Origin: an uncultured Bacilli bacterium
GTDB lineage: Bacteria > Bacillota_I > Bacilli_A > RF39 > UBA660
Reading direction: 5' to 3'
Assembly: GCA_947632685.1 (NCBI GenBank)
Contig: CANRQD010000052.1
Span: 1 to 9,028, forward strand
Length of the DNA: 9,028 nucleotides
Under the pieces are notes generated by a model. The model searched no databases. It had not been told where the DNA came from and saw only the letters and a program-made list of their open reading frames with translations. Shown piece after piece: positions 1 to 6,427 of this stretch; the stretch's first letter is position 1, and each line of letters opens with the position of its first letter. The translations under genes were made by a program, and so were the position numbers.

Positions 1-77
1 CTTAGTAATGCTACTATAGCTAATGTTAATAATGACCCTCCTAATATTTTTAATCCTTTTTTACTTTTTGAATTCAT
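1..77 (-). CDS. N-terminus of a putative exported or membrane-anchored protein (partial)
   Basis: Only the first 25 codons lie in the window; the gene runs off the left edge. The peptide begins MNSKSKKGLK and continues ILGGSLLTLAIVALL. A short lysine-rich start followed by about 15 hydrophobic residues is the n-region and h-region of a Sec signal peptide or an N-terminal membrane anchor. No cleavage site or lipobox is reached, so secreted, lipoprotein and membrane-anchored forms cannot be told apart. The ATG at 77-75 is supported by a Shine-Dalgarno sequence, GGAAAGGTG (93-85), seven bases upstream. It lies downstream of the whiA terminator and behind its own promoter, which contains a nine-G run, so it is probably transcribed apart from whiA. 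The family is not recognisable from this fragment. Confidence 0.6.
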   Translation of the reverse strand, partial: MNSKSKKGLKILGGSLLTLAIVALL

Positions 78-84
78 TTTTTCA

Positions 85-93
85 CACCTTTCC
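85..93 (-). promoter_or_regulatory. Ribosome binding site of the left-edge gene
   Basis: GGAAAGGTG on the minus strand lies seven bases before the ATG at 77. It supports translation of the short visible reading frame, which would otherwise be too brief to trust. Confidence 0.65.
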
Positions 94-110
94 TTATCTT
101 GTATACTTAA

Positions 111-140
111 ATTCTAACCCCCCCCCGAGCGTTTTGTCAA
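111..140 (-). promoter_or_regulatory. Sigma-A-type promoter with a poly-G run in its spacer
   Basis: On the minus strand a perfect -35 box TTGACA (140-135) is followed by an 18-base spacer and the -10 box TAGAAT (116-111), which matches the consensus at five of six positions. Transcription would start near 104 and give a leader of about 27 bases carrying the Shine-Dalgarno site for the gene starting at 77. Nine of the 18 spacer bases are a single G run. The usual optimal spacing is 17, so gain or loss of one G would directly change promoter strength. The boxes are visible; the switching is inferred. Confidence 0.7.
118..126. repeat. Nine-base homopolymeric C/G tract
   Basis: The plus strand carries nine consecutive C (nine G on the coding strand of the left-edge gene). 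No comparable G/C run occurs elsewhere in this AT-rich window. Such tracts are prone to slipped-strand mispairing during replication, and also to length errors in sequencing. This one sits between the -35 and -10 boxes of a promoter. Confidence 0.9.
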
Positions 141-176
141 TATTTGCCAGGTATTTTCTCTAAAATCTAATTTATC

Positions 177-193
177 TTGTGTAAATTATACAA
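177..193. promoter_or_regulatory. Imperfect 8-1-8 dyad, possible operator
   Basis: TTGTGTAA and TTATACAA flank a single central A, and the arms match at seven of eight positions. It lies in the intergenic region between whiA and the left-edge gene, about 37 bases upstream of that gene's -35 box. The size and symmetry resemble sites for dimeric winged-helix repressors, but it matches no specific box that I can name, and AT-rich DNA yields such dyads by chance. Confidence 0.25.
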
Positions 194-215
194 TTAATAA
201 TAAAACATTATTTTT

Positions 216-249
216 AAAAAATAAAAGAGCATACGCTCATTCATTTTTT
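216..249 (-). terminator. Probable intrinsic terminator of whiA
   Basis: On the minus strand GAGC-GTAT-GCTC forms a GC-rich tip (238-227). After one T:T mismatch the stem continues as about ten A:U-rich pairs (one G:U) between the A-rich end of whiA (249-240) and the U-rich stretch (225-216). The stem overlaps the whiA stop codon. The G/C part is only four pairs, so strength is uncertain, but position and U-rich 3' arm fit a terminator for the yvcK-whiA unit. Confidence 0.5.
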
Positions 250-1166
250 ATTTTTTCTGCTAATTCATTAATTTTTCTAAATCTATGGTTTAGACCTGAT
301 TTTGTAATTTTATTACCAGTTTCAATTGAAATAATTTCACTTAATTCTTTTAGTGAGGCTTCGGGATATTTTTTTCTATATACTAATGCTTCTTTAGTCT
401 TATCATCAAGTAATTCAACTGCTAAGTTTTCTTCTAAAATTTTTATATTTTTTAGTTGTGATGCTGCTGCATTAACAACTTTATCAATATTTGCTTGTTC
501 ACAATTATTTAATCTATTTGTATGATTTATTTTATCATGATAGGTTCTAATATTCTCAAAATATAATACTGCTTTTACTGCACCAATTATTTTTATAAAA
601 TCACTTATTTTTTCTGCTTCTTTTATATATATCATATAACCTTTATCTCTATTTAAAATCTTAGCATTTAAATCAAAGATATTTAACAATTTTTGAACAA
701 ATACAGCTTCATCTGGTCTTGATATTAAAAGTTCCATATGATACCTAGATGTTTTAGGATCATTAATACTGCCTTGTGATAAAAATACTCCTCTTAAATA
801 CGCTCGTATTTCTTCATTAGCGCCTACTATATATTCTGGTGGTATTAATAAATAATTTTTATTTTCATCTAAAAATCCAATATCTTTTGCAATCAACTCT
901 AATTTGTTTTCTATAATTATTACATATAAATCTTTTTTACTAAAATTAAGATTATTTTTTATTTCAATATTTACATTTATCTCATATAATTTTTCTATTA
1001 AGGTGACTATTCTATCTTTTATATTTATATTTTCTGTAGTTAAAAATAATTTATCATTATCTATATATCCATTATTTCTAATAAAACCTGATAACTCTGC
1101 AATTATTTCAGATTTTGTTCTTTCTATGAATGCTATTTCATTTTTTATATTTGTTGTATATGACAT
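237..1166 (-). CDS. whiA: WhiA, sporulation/division-linked DNA-binding protein
   Basis: A 309-residue homologue of WhiA (about 316 in B. subtilis). The family combines a degenerate LAGLIDADG homing-endonuclease fold with a C-terminal helix-turn-helix. In streptomycetes WhiA is a developmental transcription regulator; in B. subtilis it is nucleoid-associated and affects cell division and chromosome segregation. The N-terminal WhiA domain covers roughly residues 1-105. The LAGLIDADG-like motif AYLRGVFLSQGSINDP lies at 122-137, the family signature NRLNNCEQAN at 217-226, and the HTH at about 270-300. Full length, no frameshift. The ATG at 1166 is preceded by GAGG inside the last codons of yvcK, and only four bases separate the two genes, so translation is probably coupled. 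Stop is TGA. It is the last gene before the terminator at 216-249. Confidence 0.96.
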   Translation of the reverse strand: MSYTTNIKNEIAFIERTKSEIIAELSGFIRNNGYIDNDKLFLTTENINIKDRIVTLIEKLYEINVNIEIKNNLNFSKKDLYVIIIENKLELIAKDIGFLDENKNYLLIPPEYIVGANEEIRAYLRGVFLSQGSINDPKTSRYHMELLISRPDEAVFVQKLLNIFDLNAKILNRDKGYMIYIKEAEKISDFIKIIGAVKAVLYFENIRTYHDKINHTNRLNNCEQANIDKVVNAAASQLKNIKILEENLAVELLDDKTKEALVYRKKYPEASLKELSEIISIETGNKITKSGLNHRFRKINELAEKIKNE

Positions 1167-1170
1167 TTTA

Positions 1171-2121
1171 CTACCTCATTAAATAAGAAAATATTAAAGA
1201 ACTCAATTTAATACTATTATGTCTTAATGTATTATCTTCAACTACCAATAAATCAGACTCAATCAATTCTACATTTAATTTATTTAATTTGCCATAATCT
1301 ATTTTTACTGGATCTTTTTGCTCTTCAGTTTCATATTTTTTTGCAATCTTCTTATCAATTGTAGTATTACTAGCAATTACAACATCTATTCTTTTATTAT
1401 CTAAATATCTATTTAATAATTCTATATGATCTCCTACTGTATAATTATCAGTTTCACCTGGTTGTGTAACTGCATTACATAAATACATTATTGGAGCCTT
1501 TGCTTTATTTAATGAATTTTTTACCTCTGAGCATATAATGTTTGGAAGAATACTAGTATATAGACTGCCCATACTAAAAATTATTAGATCTGCTTCTTCT
1601 ATTGAGGTTAATACTTCACTCAAAACTTTTGGTTCTTCCTTATAATAAATTTTTTCAAATTTTCTATGTGATTTTGTTATTTGTTCTTCACCTTCTACGA
1701 TATTTCCATTAATATCTTTTCCCATTAGAGTTAAATTAGAATCTTCTGAAATAGGTAATACTTTATGTTTTACATCTAAAAGTTTTGATAAACATGCAAT
1801 AGATTCTTTTAATGAACCTGTTATTTCTAACATTGATGTTAAAATTAAATTTCCTACTGTATGACCATTTAAATCACTTGAGGTATTAAATCTATAGCTC
1901 ATCATCTTTTTTATTGGTTCATCAGTTCCAGATAAATTTGTAATTACTTTTCTAATATCTCCAACTGCTGGTGTATTAAATTCACGTCTAAGTTTCCCAG
2001 TTGATCTACCATTATCAGATACTGTTATAATTGCGGTAATATCTACGGGAAATTCTTTTAAACCTCTTAATAAGTATGACATACCTGTGCCACCACCAAG
2101 TACAACTACTTTTTTATTCAT
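1171..2121 (-). CDS. yvcK: YvcK/CofD-like gluconeogenesis factor
   Basis: A 316-residue YvcK (GluM/CofD-like) protein, close to the usual 317. The family binds UDP-sugars such as UDP-GlcNAc and is needed for normal morphology and growth on gluconeogenic carbon sources in B. subtilis. Visible motifs are the nucleotide-binding loop GGGTG (9-13), TVSDNGRSTGKLR (33-45), PAVGDIRKV (51-59), GHTVGNL (86-92), GSLYTSILPN near 186-195 and the NAVTQPGETDNYT block near 216-228. The B. subtilis equivalent of the second motif is TVADDGGSSGRLR, so DG-G has become DN-R here, while the framework is intact. The start is supported by GGGGTGAT just upstream. yvcK precedes whiA by four bases, the conserved order in Gram-positives, but rapZ, which usually lies directly upstream, is absent; a terminator lies there instead. 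Confidence 0.95.
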   Translation of the reverse strand: MNKKVVVLGGGTGMSYLLRGLKEFPVDITAIITVSDNGRSTGKLRREFNTPAVGDIRKVITNLSGTDEPIKKMMSYRFNTSSDLNGHTVGNLILTSMLEITGSLKESIACLSKLLDVKHKVLPISEDSNLTLMGKDINGNIVEGEEQITKSHRKFEKIYYKEEPKVLSEVLTSIEEADLIIFSMGSLYTSILPNIICSEVKNSLNKAKAPIMYLCNAVTQPGETDNYTVGDHIELLNRYLDNKRIDVVIASNTTIDKKIAKKYETEEQKDPVKIDYGKLNKLNVELIESDLLVVEDNTLRHNSIKLSSLIFSYLMR

Positions 2122-2126
2122 ATAAT

Positions 2127-2144
2127 CACCCCAATATAATTATA
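2127..2144 (-). promoter_or_regulatory. Possible yvcK promoter -10 and adjacent Shine-Dalgarno
   Basis: A perfect TATAAT (2144-2139) lies just after the upstream terminator, and GGGGTG (2132-2127) follows six bases later, ahead of the ATG at 2121. A start site at normal distance from this -10 would fall at the Shine-Dalgarno itself, giving a leader of about 11 bases. No good -35 is visible at 16-18 bases, and TATAAT is common by chance in such AT-rich DNA. Confidence 0.35.
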
Positions 2145-2155
2145 TAGTATTTACT

Positions 2156-2186
2156 AAAAAAAAACGATATTTTTATCGCTTTTTTA
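2156..2186 (-). terminator. Intrinsic terminator after lgt
   Basis: On the minus strand CGATA-AAAA-TATCG (2178-2165), with a closing G:U pair, is flanked by six A on the 5' side and a run of eight or more T on the 3' side. It begins about 15 bases after the lgt stop codon and separates the uvrA-yvlD-lgt unit from yvcK-whiA. The flanking A and T runs make it potentially bidirectional, but no plus-strand gene approaches it. Confidence 0.85.
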
Positions 2187-2200
2187 TTTTTATAATTATA

Positions 2201-3070
2201 CTATCTATTTAACATATCATCTTTCATTTCTTCTTTACTTTTATAAAATAATGGACGTTTTTCTTTTTGAGATTGATCACCTTCATATAGATTACCAAAA
2301 GAATTTATAAGTTTTTTTCTATAAAGTCTAAATAATTTAAGTCCAATAAGAAATAAAATTATTGATACAATTCTAGCTATTTTAAAATTTCCTAACATTA
2401 AACTATCAGCACGTGAGCCTTCAATAAAAAATCTTATAACTGAATACCACATCAAATATAAACCTGTAACTTGTCCTTTTTTTACTTTACTTTTTCTTCT
2501 AAATACTAACAATACTATAAATCCAATAAAATCAAATATCGATTCATATAAAAATGTTGGTGTTCTATATTCTCCTAATATGTACATACCATTAATTATA
2601 AAATTTGGTAAGTGTAGATTTTTTAAATGTTCTAATGTTGTTACTGCTCCATAAGCTTCACTATTAAAGAAATTTCCCCATCTACCTATTGCTTGTCCAA
2701 GAATTAAACCTACAACTATAATATCAATCATTTGTAAAATATCAACATTATATTTTTTACAATTAACAATAACACTTATGGTACCTGCAATCATACCACC
2801 ATGTATAGCGAGTCCACCATTCCATATTTCTAATATTTCAATTGGATTTGATAAATAATAATCAAGATTAAATAATACATAATATATTCTAGCACCAATT
2901 ATCCCCCATACTATAGTGCTAAAAGCCATATTACTAACAATATCAGTATCTAATCCTCTTTTTTTGCATTCAAAATATATTACAGTACAAGCAGATAATG
3001 CTGCTAAAAATATAAATATTGAATACCAGTATATTTGTATAAATCCTAAATCTAATGCAATTCTATTCAT
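2201..3070 (-). CDS. lgt: Prolipoprotein diacylglyceryl transferase Lgt
   Basis: A 289-residue polytopic membrane enzyme that transfers diacylglycerol from phosphatidylglycerol to the lipobox cysteine of prelipoproteins, the first step of lipoprotein maturation. Conserved elements are GARIYYV (59-65), HGG at 90-92 (the His corresponds to E. coli His103), the Lgt signature GRWGNFFNSEAYG (129-141, Arg130 matching E. coli Arg143), PTFLYE (171-176) and RFFIEGSRAD (213-222, with Arg220 the likely equivalent of Arg239). Several hydrophobic helices are spread over residues 12-250. After the last helix there is a charged tail of about 40 residues, somewhat longer than in B. subtilis Lgt (269 residues). 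The ATG at 3070 overlaps the end of the upstream membrane-protein gene by eight bases and is served by an AAAAGGGG Shine-Dalgarno within it, so the two are translationally coupled. Terminator at 2156-2186. Confidence 0.97.
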   Translation of the reverse strand: MNRIALDLGFIQIYWYSIFIFLAALSACTVIYFECKKRGLDTDIVSNMAFSTIVWGIIGARIYYVLFNLDYYLSNPIEILEIWNGGLAIHGGMIAGTISVIVNCKKYNVDILQMIDIIVVGLILGQAIGRWGNFFNSEAYGAVTTLEHLKNLHLPNFIINGMYILGEYRTPTFLYESIFDFIGFIVLLVFRRKSKVKKGQVTGLYLMWYSVIRFFIEGSRADSLMLGNFKIARIVSIILFLIGLKLFRLYRKKLINSFGNLYEGDQSQKEKRPLFYKSKEEMKDDMLNR

Positions 3071-3491
3071 ATTTCTTTACCCCTTTTATTATTGGTTTTA
3101 TTATTATATTTTCTATTAAAAAATTTACTATTGATAAAAGTACGGCTACAAAAAAAGCTACAAAAATATTTTCTAGTTGAAAATGCTTACCAAATATCCA
3201 ATCAGTTAATTTTAACATAAATAAATTAATAAATAAGTAAAAGACTCCCAAGGTAACACCTGTTATTGGAATAGTTAATGTTACCAAAATTGGTTTTATG
3301 GTTTTATTAAGTAATGATAGTATTATTACAATTAAAATTGAATAGATAAGATAATGACCAATATCAATATAAACGCTATCAAATAAGTTTGTTACAATTA
3401 TAAATGATATTGTATAGCCAACTATATATAATAAGCTTTCAAAAATTTTATTTATACGTAATTTTTTCTTATCTTTGATAACTAATTGCAA
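3063..3491 (-). CDS. Phage-holin-IV family (YvlD-like) membrane protein
   Basis: A 142-residue protein of the PF04020 'phage holin family IV' type, like B. subtilis YvlD. Despite the name, chromosomal members are not known lysis proteins and their role is unclear; envelope-stress involvement is suggested for the yvlABCD genes. A basic N-terminus (KDKKKLR) is followed by four hydrophobic segments at about 17-36, 46-62, 68-94 and 106-128. The family block LLNKTIKP...LTIP.TGVTLGVFYLFIN spans about 60-89. Start choice: a GTG at 3500 is in frame but lies inside the Shine-Dalgarno AAAGAGGTGA (3506-3497). The TTG at 3491, five bases after it, is better placed and I use it; the GTG start would add three residues. 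The gene follows uvrA by a few bases and overlaps lgt by eight. In B. subtilis yvlD also lies between uvrBA and lgt. Confidence 0.8.
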   Translation of the reverse strand: MQLVIKDKKKLRINKIFESLLYIVGYTISFIIVTNLFDSVYIDIGHYLIYSILIVIILSLLNKTIKPILVTLTIPITGVTLGVFYLFINLFMLKLTDWIFGKHFQLENIFVAFFVAVLLSIVNFLIENIIIKPIIKGVKKYE

Positions 3492-3496
3492 GTAGC

Positions 3497-3506
3497 TCAC
3501 CTCTTT
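3497..3506 (-). promoter_or_regulatory. Shine-Dalgarno that decides the YvlD-like start
   Basis: AAAGAGGTGA overlaps the uvrA TGA stop. Its internal GTG (3500-3498) is in frame but has no room for an upstream ribosome site; the in-frame TTG at 3491-3489 sits five bases downstream at normal spacing. The overlap with the uvrA stop implies coupled translation. Confidence 0.6.
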
Positions 3507-6319
3507 AGAATTCTATTCAAAAACTGGCCTGTATATGAAGTTTTTATCTTACTTATTTCTTCAGGTGTTCCTGTTGCAACTACATTACCTCCTAAATCTC
3601 CACCTTCTGGTCCTAAGTCAATAATATAGTCTGCAACTTTAATAACATCTAGATTATGTTCTATGACTACTACTGTATCACCATTATCTACTATTTTTTG
3701 TAAAATTGCAAGTAACCTTTTTATATCATCAGTATGAAGACCAGTAGTTGGTTCATCTAATACAAATAATGTTTTTCCAGTTGCCTTTTTTTGTAATTCT
3801 TTAGCAAGTTTTACTCTTTCAGCTTCTCCTCCAGATAAGGTTGGAGCACTTTGACCAAGTTTTATATAACCAAGTCCTACATCCTCTAATACTTGTAATT
3901 TATTTTTTATCTTTGGCACATTTTCAAAAAATTTTAAAGCCTCTGATACTCTCATATCTAACACTTCAGCAATATTTTTTCCTTTATATTTTACTTTTAA
4001 TGTTTCTCTATTATAACGAGTACCATGGCAGACTTCACAATCTACATAAACATCTGGTAAAAAATGCATTTCTATTTTTTTTACACCATCACCACGACAT
4101 GCTTCACAACGTCCTCCCTTAACATTAAAAGAAAATCTATTTTTTTCATAACCATACATTTTTGCTTCTTTAGTAGTTGTAAAAAGGGTTCTTATATCAT
4201 CAAATACACTTGTATAAGTAGCTGGATTACTTCTAGGAGTTCTACCTATTGGAGATTGAGAAATATCTACAATTTTATCTATATTATCTAAGCCATTTAT
4301 TTTTTTATGCCCACCTGGTATAACTTTTGATTTATATAATTTTTGGCTAACAGCTTTACATAGAATTTCGTTAATTAAACTACTTTTTCCACTTCCAGAG
4401 ACACCTGTTACACATGTAAATGTTCCTAAAGGTATTTTAACATCAATATTCTTTAAGTTATTCTCTTTAGCGCCAACAATTGTTATAAATTTTTTATTTC
4501 CTTTTCTTCTTGTTTTTGGAACATCAATACATAATTTACCACTTAAATATTTTCCAGTAATACTATCTTTATTTTTCATAACCTCAGCTGGAGTTCCTTG
4601 AGCCATAACATATCCACCGGCATCTCCTGCACCAGGACCAATATCAACTAGCATATCAGCTGCTAACATTGTATCTTCATCATGCTCAACAACAATTAAA
4701 GTATTACCTAAATCTCTCATTTCTAAAAGTGAATTTATTAGTTTTTCATTATCCCTTTGATGAAGACCAATACTAGGTTCATCTAAAACATATAAAACTC
4801 CTGTTAGTTTAGAACCTATTTGAGTAGCAAGTCTAATTCTCTGTGCTTCTCCACCAGATAATGTTGCTGCACTTCTAGCTAAAGTTAAATATTCTAGACC
4901 AACATTTTTTAAGAAATCTAGTCTAGCTTGAATTTCTTTAATTACCAGATCAGCAATTTTTCTTTTCTCTTTAGATAATTTTAAGTTATTAAAAAACTCT
5001 ATTAATTCTTTAATACTCATACATGTTACTTCATAAATATTTTTATTATTTATTTTAACCGCTAATACAGAATCTTGAAGTCTTGAACCATTACAAACTT
5101 CACAAGTATTCTCTATCATATAATTTTCTAACCATTCTCTTATCCAAGTACTACTAGTTTCCATATAACGTCTTTCAAGATTATTTATGATACCTTCATA
5201 AAAATCTTTATTATTCATAATATTTCCACCTTTAGTTTTATAATTAAAATGAATAATATCTGGTGAACCATATAAAATTATATCTTGATGTTTTTTTGAT
5301 AATTTTTTAAAAGGTTTATCCATATCTATTTTATAATGTTTACAAGTACATTCTAATTTTTTATAATAAATTCCTTCTTGATCATCACTTAATGTTTTTA
5401 TACAACCTTCATTAATACTTAAATCCTTATTTGGAATTACTAAATTTTCATCTATACTCAATTTTATACCTAAACCTTTACATTCAGGACAAGCTCCAAA
5501 TGGTGCATTAAAACTAAATAGTCTAGGTTCTATTTCTGGAAGTGAAAATTCACAATATGGACAAGCAAAATTTTCTGAAAATACTATTTCTTTTTTATTT
5601 TCTCCTAATATTTCAACTACTACTTTACCACTAGCTAATTTAGTAGCTAATTCTACTGCCTCACTAATTCTACTTCGAGAATCCTCTTTTACTACAATTC
5701 TATCAATTATTACATCAATATCATCTGCTTTATTTTTTTCTAAAATAATTTCTTCGGATAAATCATAATTTTGTTTATTAACTCTTACTCTAACGTAACC
5801 ATCTTTTCTTAATTTATCTAATAAATCCTTATGCGTACCTTTTTCATGATGAACAATAGGTGCATATATAATAATTTTGGTTCCTTCTTCATATTCTAAT
5901 ATTTTATTAGTAATTTCTTCAACACTTTGTTTTGTTATGGGAATATTATGATTTGGACAATAAGCTGTACCTGCACGAGAAAATAATAATCTTAAATAAT
6001 CATAAATTTCTGTTACAGTACCAACTGTAGATCTTGGATTTTTACTAGTAGTCTTTTGATCAATACTAATTGCAGGTGATAATCCTTCAATACTATCAAC
6101 ATCCGGTTTTTCACTACCACCTAAAAATTGTCTAGCATAACTAGATAAGCTTTCAACATATCTTCTTTGTCCTTCAGCATAAATTGTATCAAAAGCTAAA
6201 CTACTTTTTCCACTCCCTGATAAACCCGTCATAACAATTAATTTATTTTTAGGAAGTTCAATACTAATATTTTTTAAATTATTTTCTCTTGCTCCTTTTA
6301 TAACTATTTTATTATCCAT
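3497..6319 (-). CDS. uvrA: Excinuclease ABC subunit UvrA
   Basis: A full-length 940-residue UvrA, the dimeric ATPase that scans DNA for lesions and loads UvrB in nucleotide excision repair. It has two ABC modules. Module I has Walker A GLSGSGKS (32-39), a zinc module with Cys253/256 and Cys277/280, the ABC signature TLSGGEAQR (486-494) and Walker B VLDEP (511-515). Module II has Walker A GVSGSGKS (639-646), the essential C-terminal zinc finger with Cys738/741 and Cys761/764, signature TLSGGEAER (827-835) and Walker B VLDEP (853-857). The insertion domain between the Walker A and signature of module I also holds a CEVC pair (406-409). The ATG at 6319 is preceded by AGGTGAT at good spacing. uvrA has its own -10 region and lies about 100 bases after uvrB, separated by a terminator. 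It ends in TGA, overlapping the ribosome site of the next gene. Confidence 0.98.
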   Translation of the reverse strand: MDNKIVIKGARENNLKNISIELPKNKLIVMTGLSGSGKSSLAFDTIYAEGQRRYVESLSSYARQFLGGSEKPDVDSIEGLSPAISIDQKTTSKNPRSTVGTVTEIYDYLRLLFSRAGTAYCPNHNIPITKQSVEEITNKILEYEEGTKIIIYAPIVHHEKGTHKDLLDKLRKDGYVRVRVNKQNYDLSEEIILEKNKADDIDVIIDRIVVKEDSRSRISEAVELATKLASGKVVVEILGENKKEIVFSENFACPYCEFSLPEIEPRLFSFNAPFGACPECKGLGIKLSIDENLVIPNKDLSINEGCIKTLSDDQEGIYYKKLECTCKHYKIDMDKPFKKLSKKHQDIILYGSPDIIHFNYKTKGGNIMNNKDFYEGIINNLERRYMETSSTWIREWLENYMIENTCEVCNGSRLQDSVLAVKINNKNIYEVTCMSIKELIEFFNNLKLSKEKRKIADLVIKEIQARLDFLKNVGLEYLTLARSAATLSGGEAQRIRLATQIGSKLTGVLYVLDEPSIGLHQRDNEKLINSLLEMRDLGNTLIVVEHDEDTMLAADMLVDIGPGAGDAGGYVMAQGTPAEVMKNKDSITGKYLSGKLCIDVPKTRRKGNKKFITIVGAKENNLKNIDVKIPLGTFTCVTGVSGSGKSSLINEILCKAVSQKLYKSKVIPGGHKKINGLDNIDKIVDISQSPIGRTPRSNPATYTSVFDDIRTLFTTTKEAKMYGYEKNRFSFNVKGGRCEACRGDGVKKIEMHFLPDVYVDCEVCHGTRYNRETLKVKYKGKNIAEVLDMRVSEALKFFENVPKIKNKLQVLEDVGLGYIKLGQSAPTLSGGEAERVKLAKELQKKATGKTLFVLDEPTTGLHTDDIKRLLAILQKIVDNGDTVVVIEHNLDVIKVADYIIDLGPEGGDLGGNVVATGTPEEISKIKTSYTGQFLNRILKR

Positions 6320-6324
6320 AATAT

Positions 6325-6347
6325 ATCACCTGCAACATATTATAACA
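6325..6347 (-). promoter_or_regulatory. uvrA extended -10 promoter and adjacent Shine-Dalgarno
   Basis: TGTTATAAT (6347-6339) is a perfect extended -10 (TGn-TATAAT). No convincing -35 is seen at 16-18 bases, which extended -10 promoters can tolerate. GCAGGTGAT (6333-6325) follows at once, so a start site at the usual distance would leave a leader of only about 12 bases with the Shine-Dalgarno at its 5' end. It sits downstream of the uvrB terminator hairpins, as expected if uvrA is separately transcribed. Confidence 0.5.
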
Positions 6348-6360
6348 GATTAAATCAAAA

Positions 6361-6392
6361 ATTAAAAGCAAACATCTACATATTATTTGCTT
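6361..6392 (-). terminator. Second hairpin between uvrB and uvrA
   Basis: AAGCAAA (6392-6386) and TTTGCTT (6372-6366) pair over seven bases around a 13-base loop and are followed on the minus strand by TTAATTTTT. It is downstream of the main uvrB terminator and could act as a weak backup. The stem has only two G:C pairs, so this is tentative. Confidence 0.35.
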
Positions 6393-6398
6393 ATTTAT

Positions 6399-6426
6399 AA
6401 AAAATATCCACAACTATTGTGGATAA
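6399..6426 (-). terminator. uvrB terminator whose stem contains DnaA-box sequences
   Basis: A perfect nine-pair stem, TATCCACAA / TTGTGGATA (6425-6417 and 6413-6405), with a three-base loop is followed on the minus strand by six T. It begins two bases after the uvrB TAA stop, so it is a textbook intrinsic terminator. The minus-strand 9-mer at 6426-6418 is TTATCCACA, the exact DnaA-box consensus; the opposite arm (6404-6412, plus strand) is ATATCCACA, matching at eight of nine positions. Confidence 0.9.
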
Positions 6427-6427
6427 A

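Noticed and set aside
185..190. TATAAT within the dyad as a second promoter for the left-edge gene
   Set aside because: No -35 at suitable spacing, and the downstream TTGACA/TAGAAT pair is much better.
904..1182. Open frame on the plus strand opposite whiA
   Set aside because: It lies antisense inside a full, well-matched whiA, has an AT-driven hydrophobic composition and no family resemblance. The plus-strand frames at 2916-3119, 3841-4122 and 4064-4291 are rejected for the same reason.
3063..3491. Reading the PF04020 'holin' as evidence of a prophage
   Set aside because: No other phage genes are near, and the gene sits in a conserved chromosomal context next to lgt, as yvlD-type genes do.
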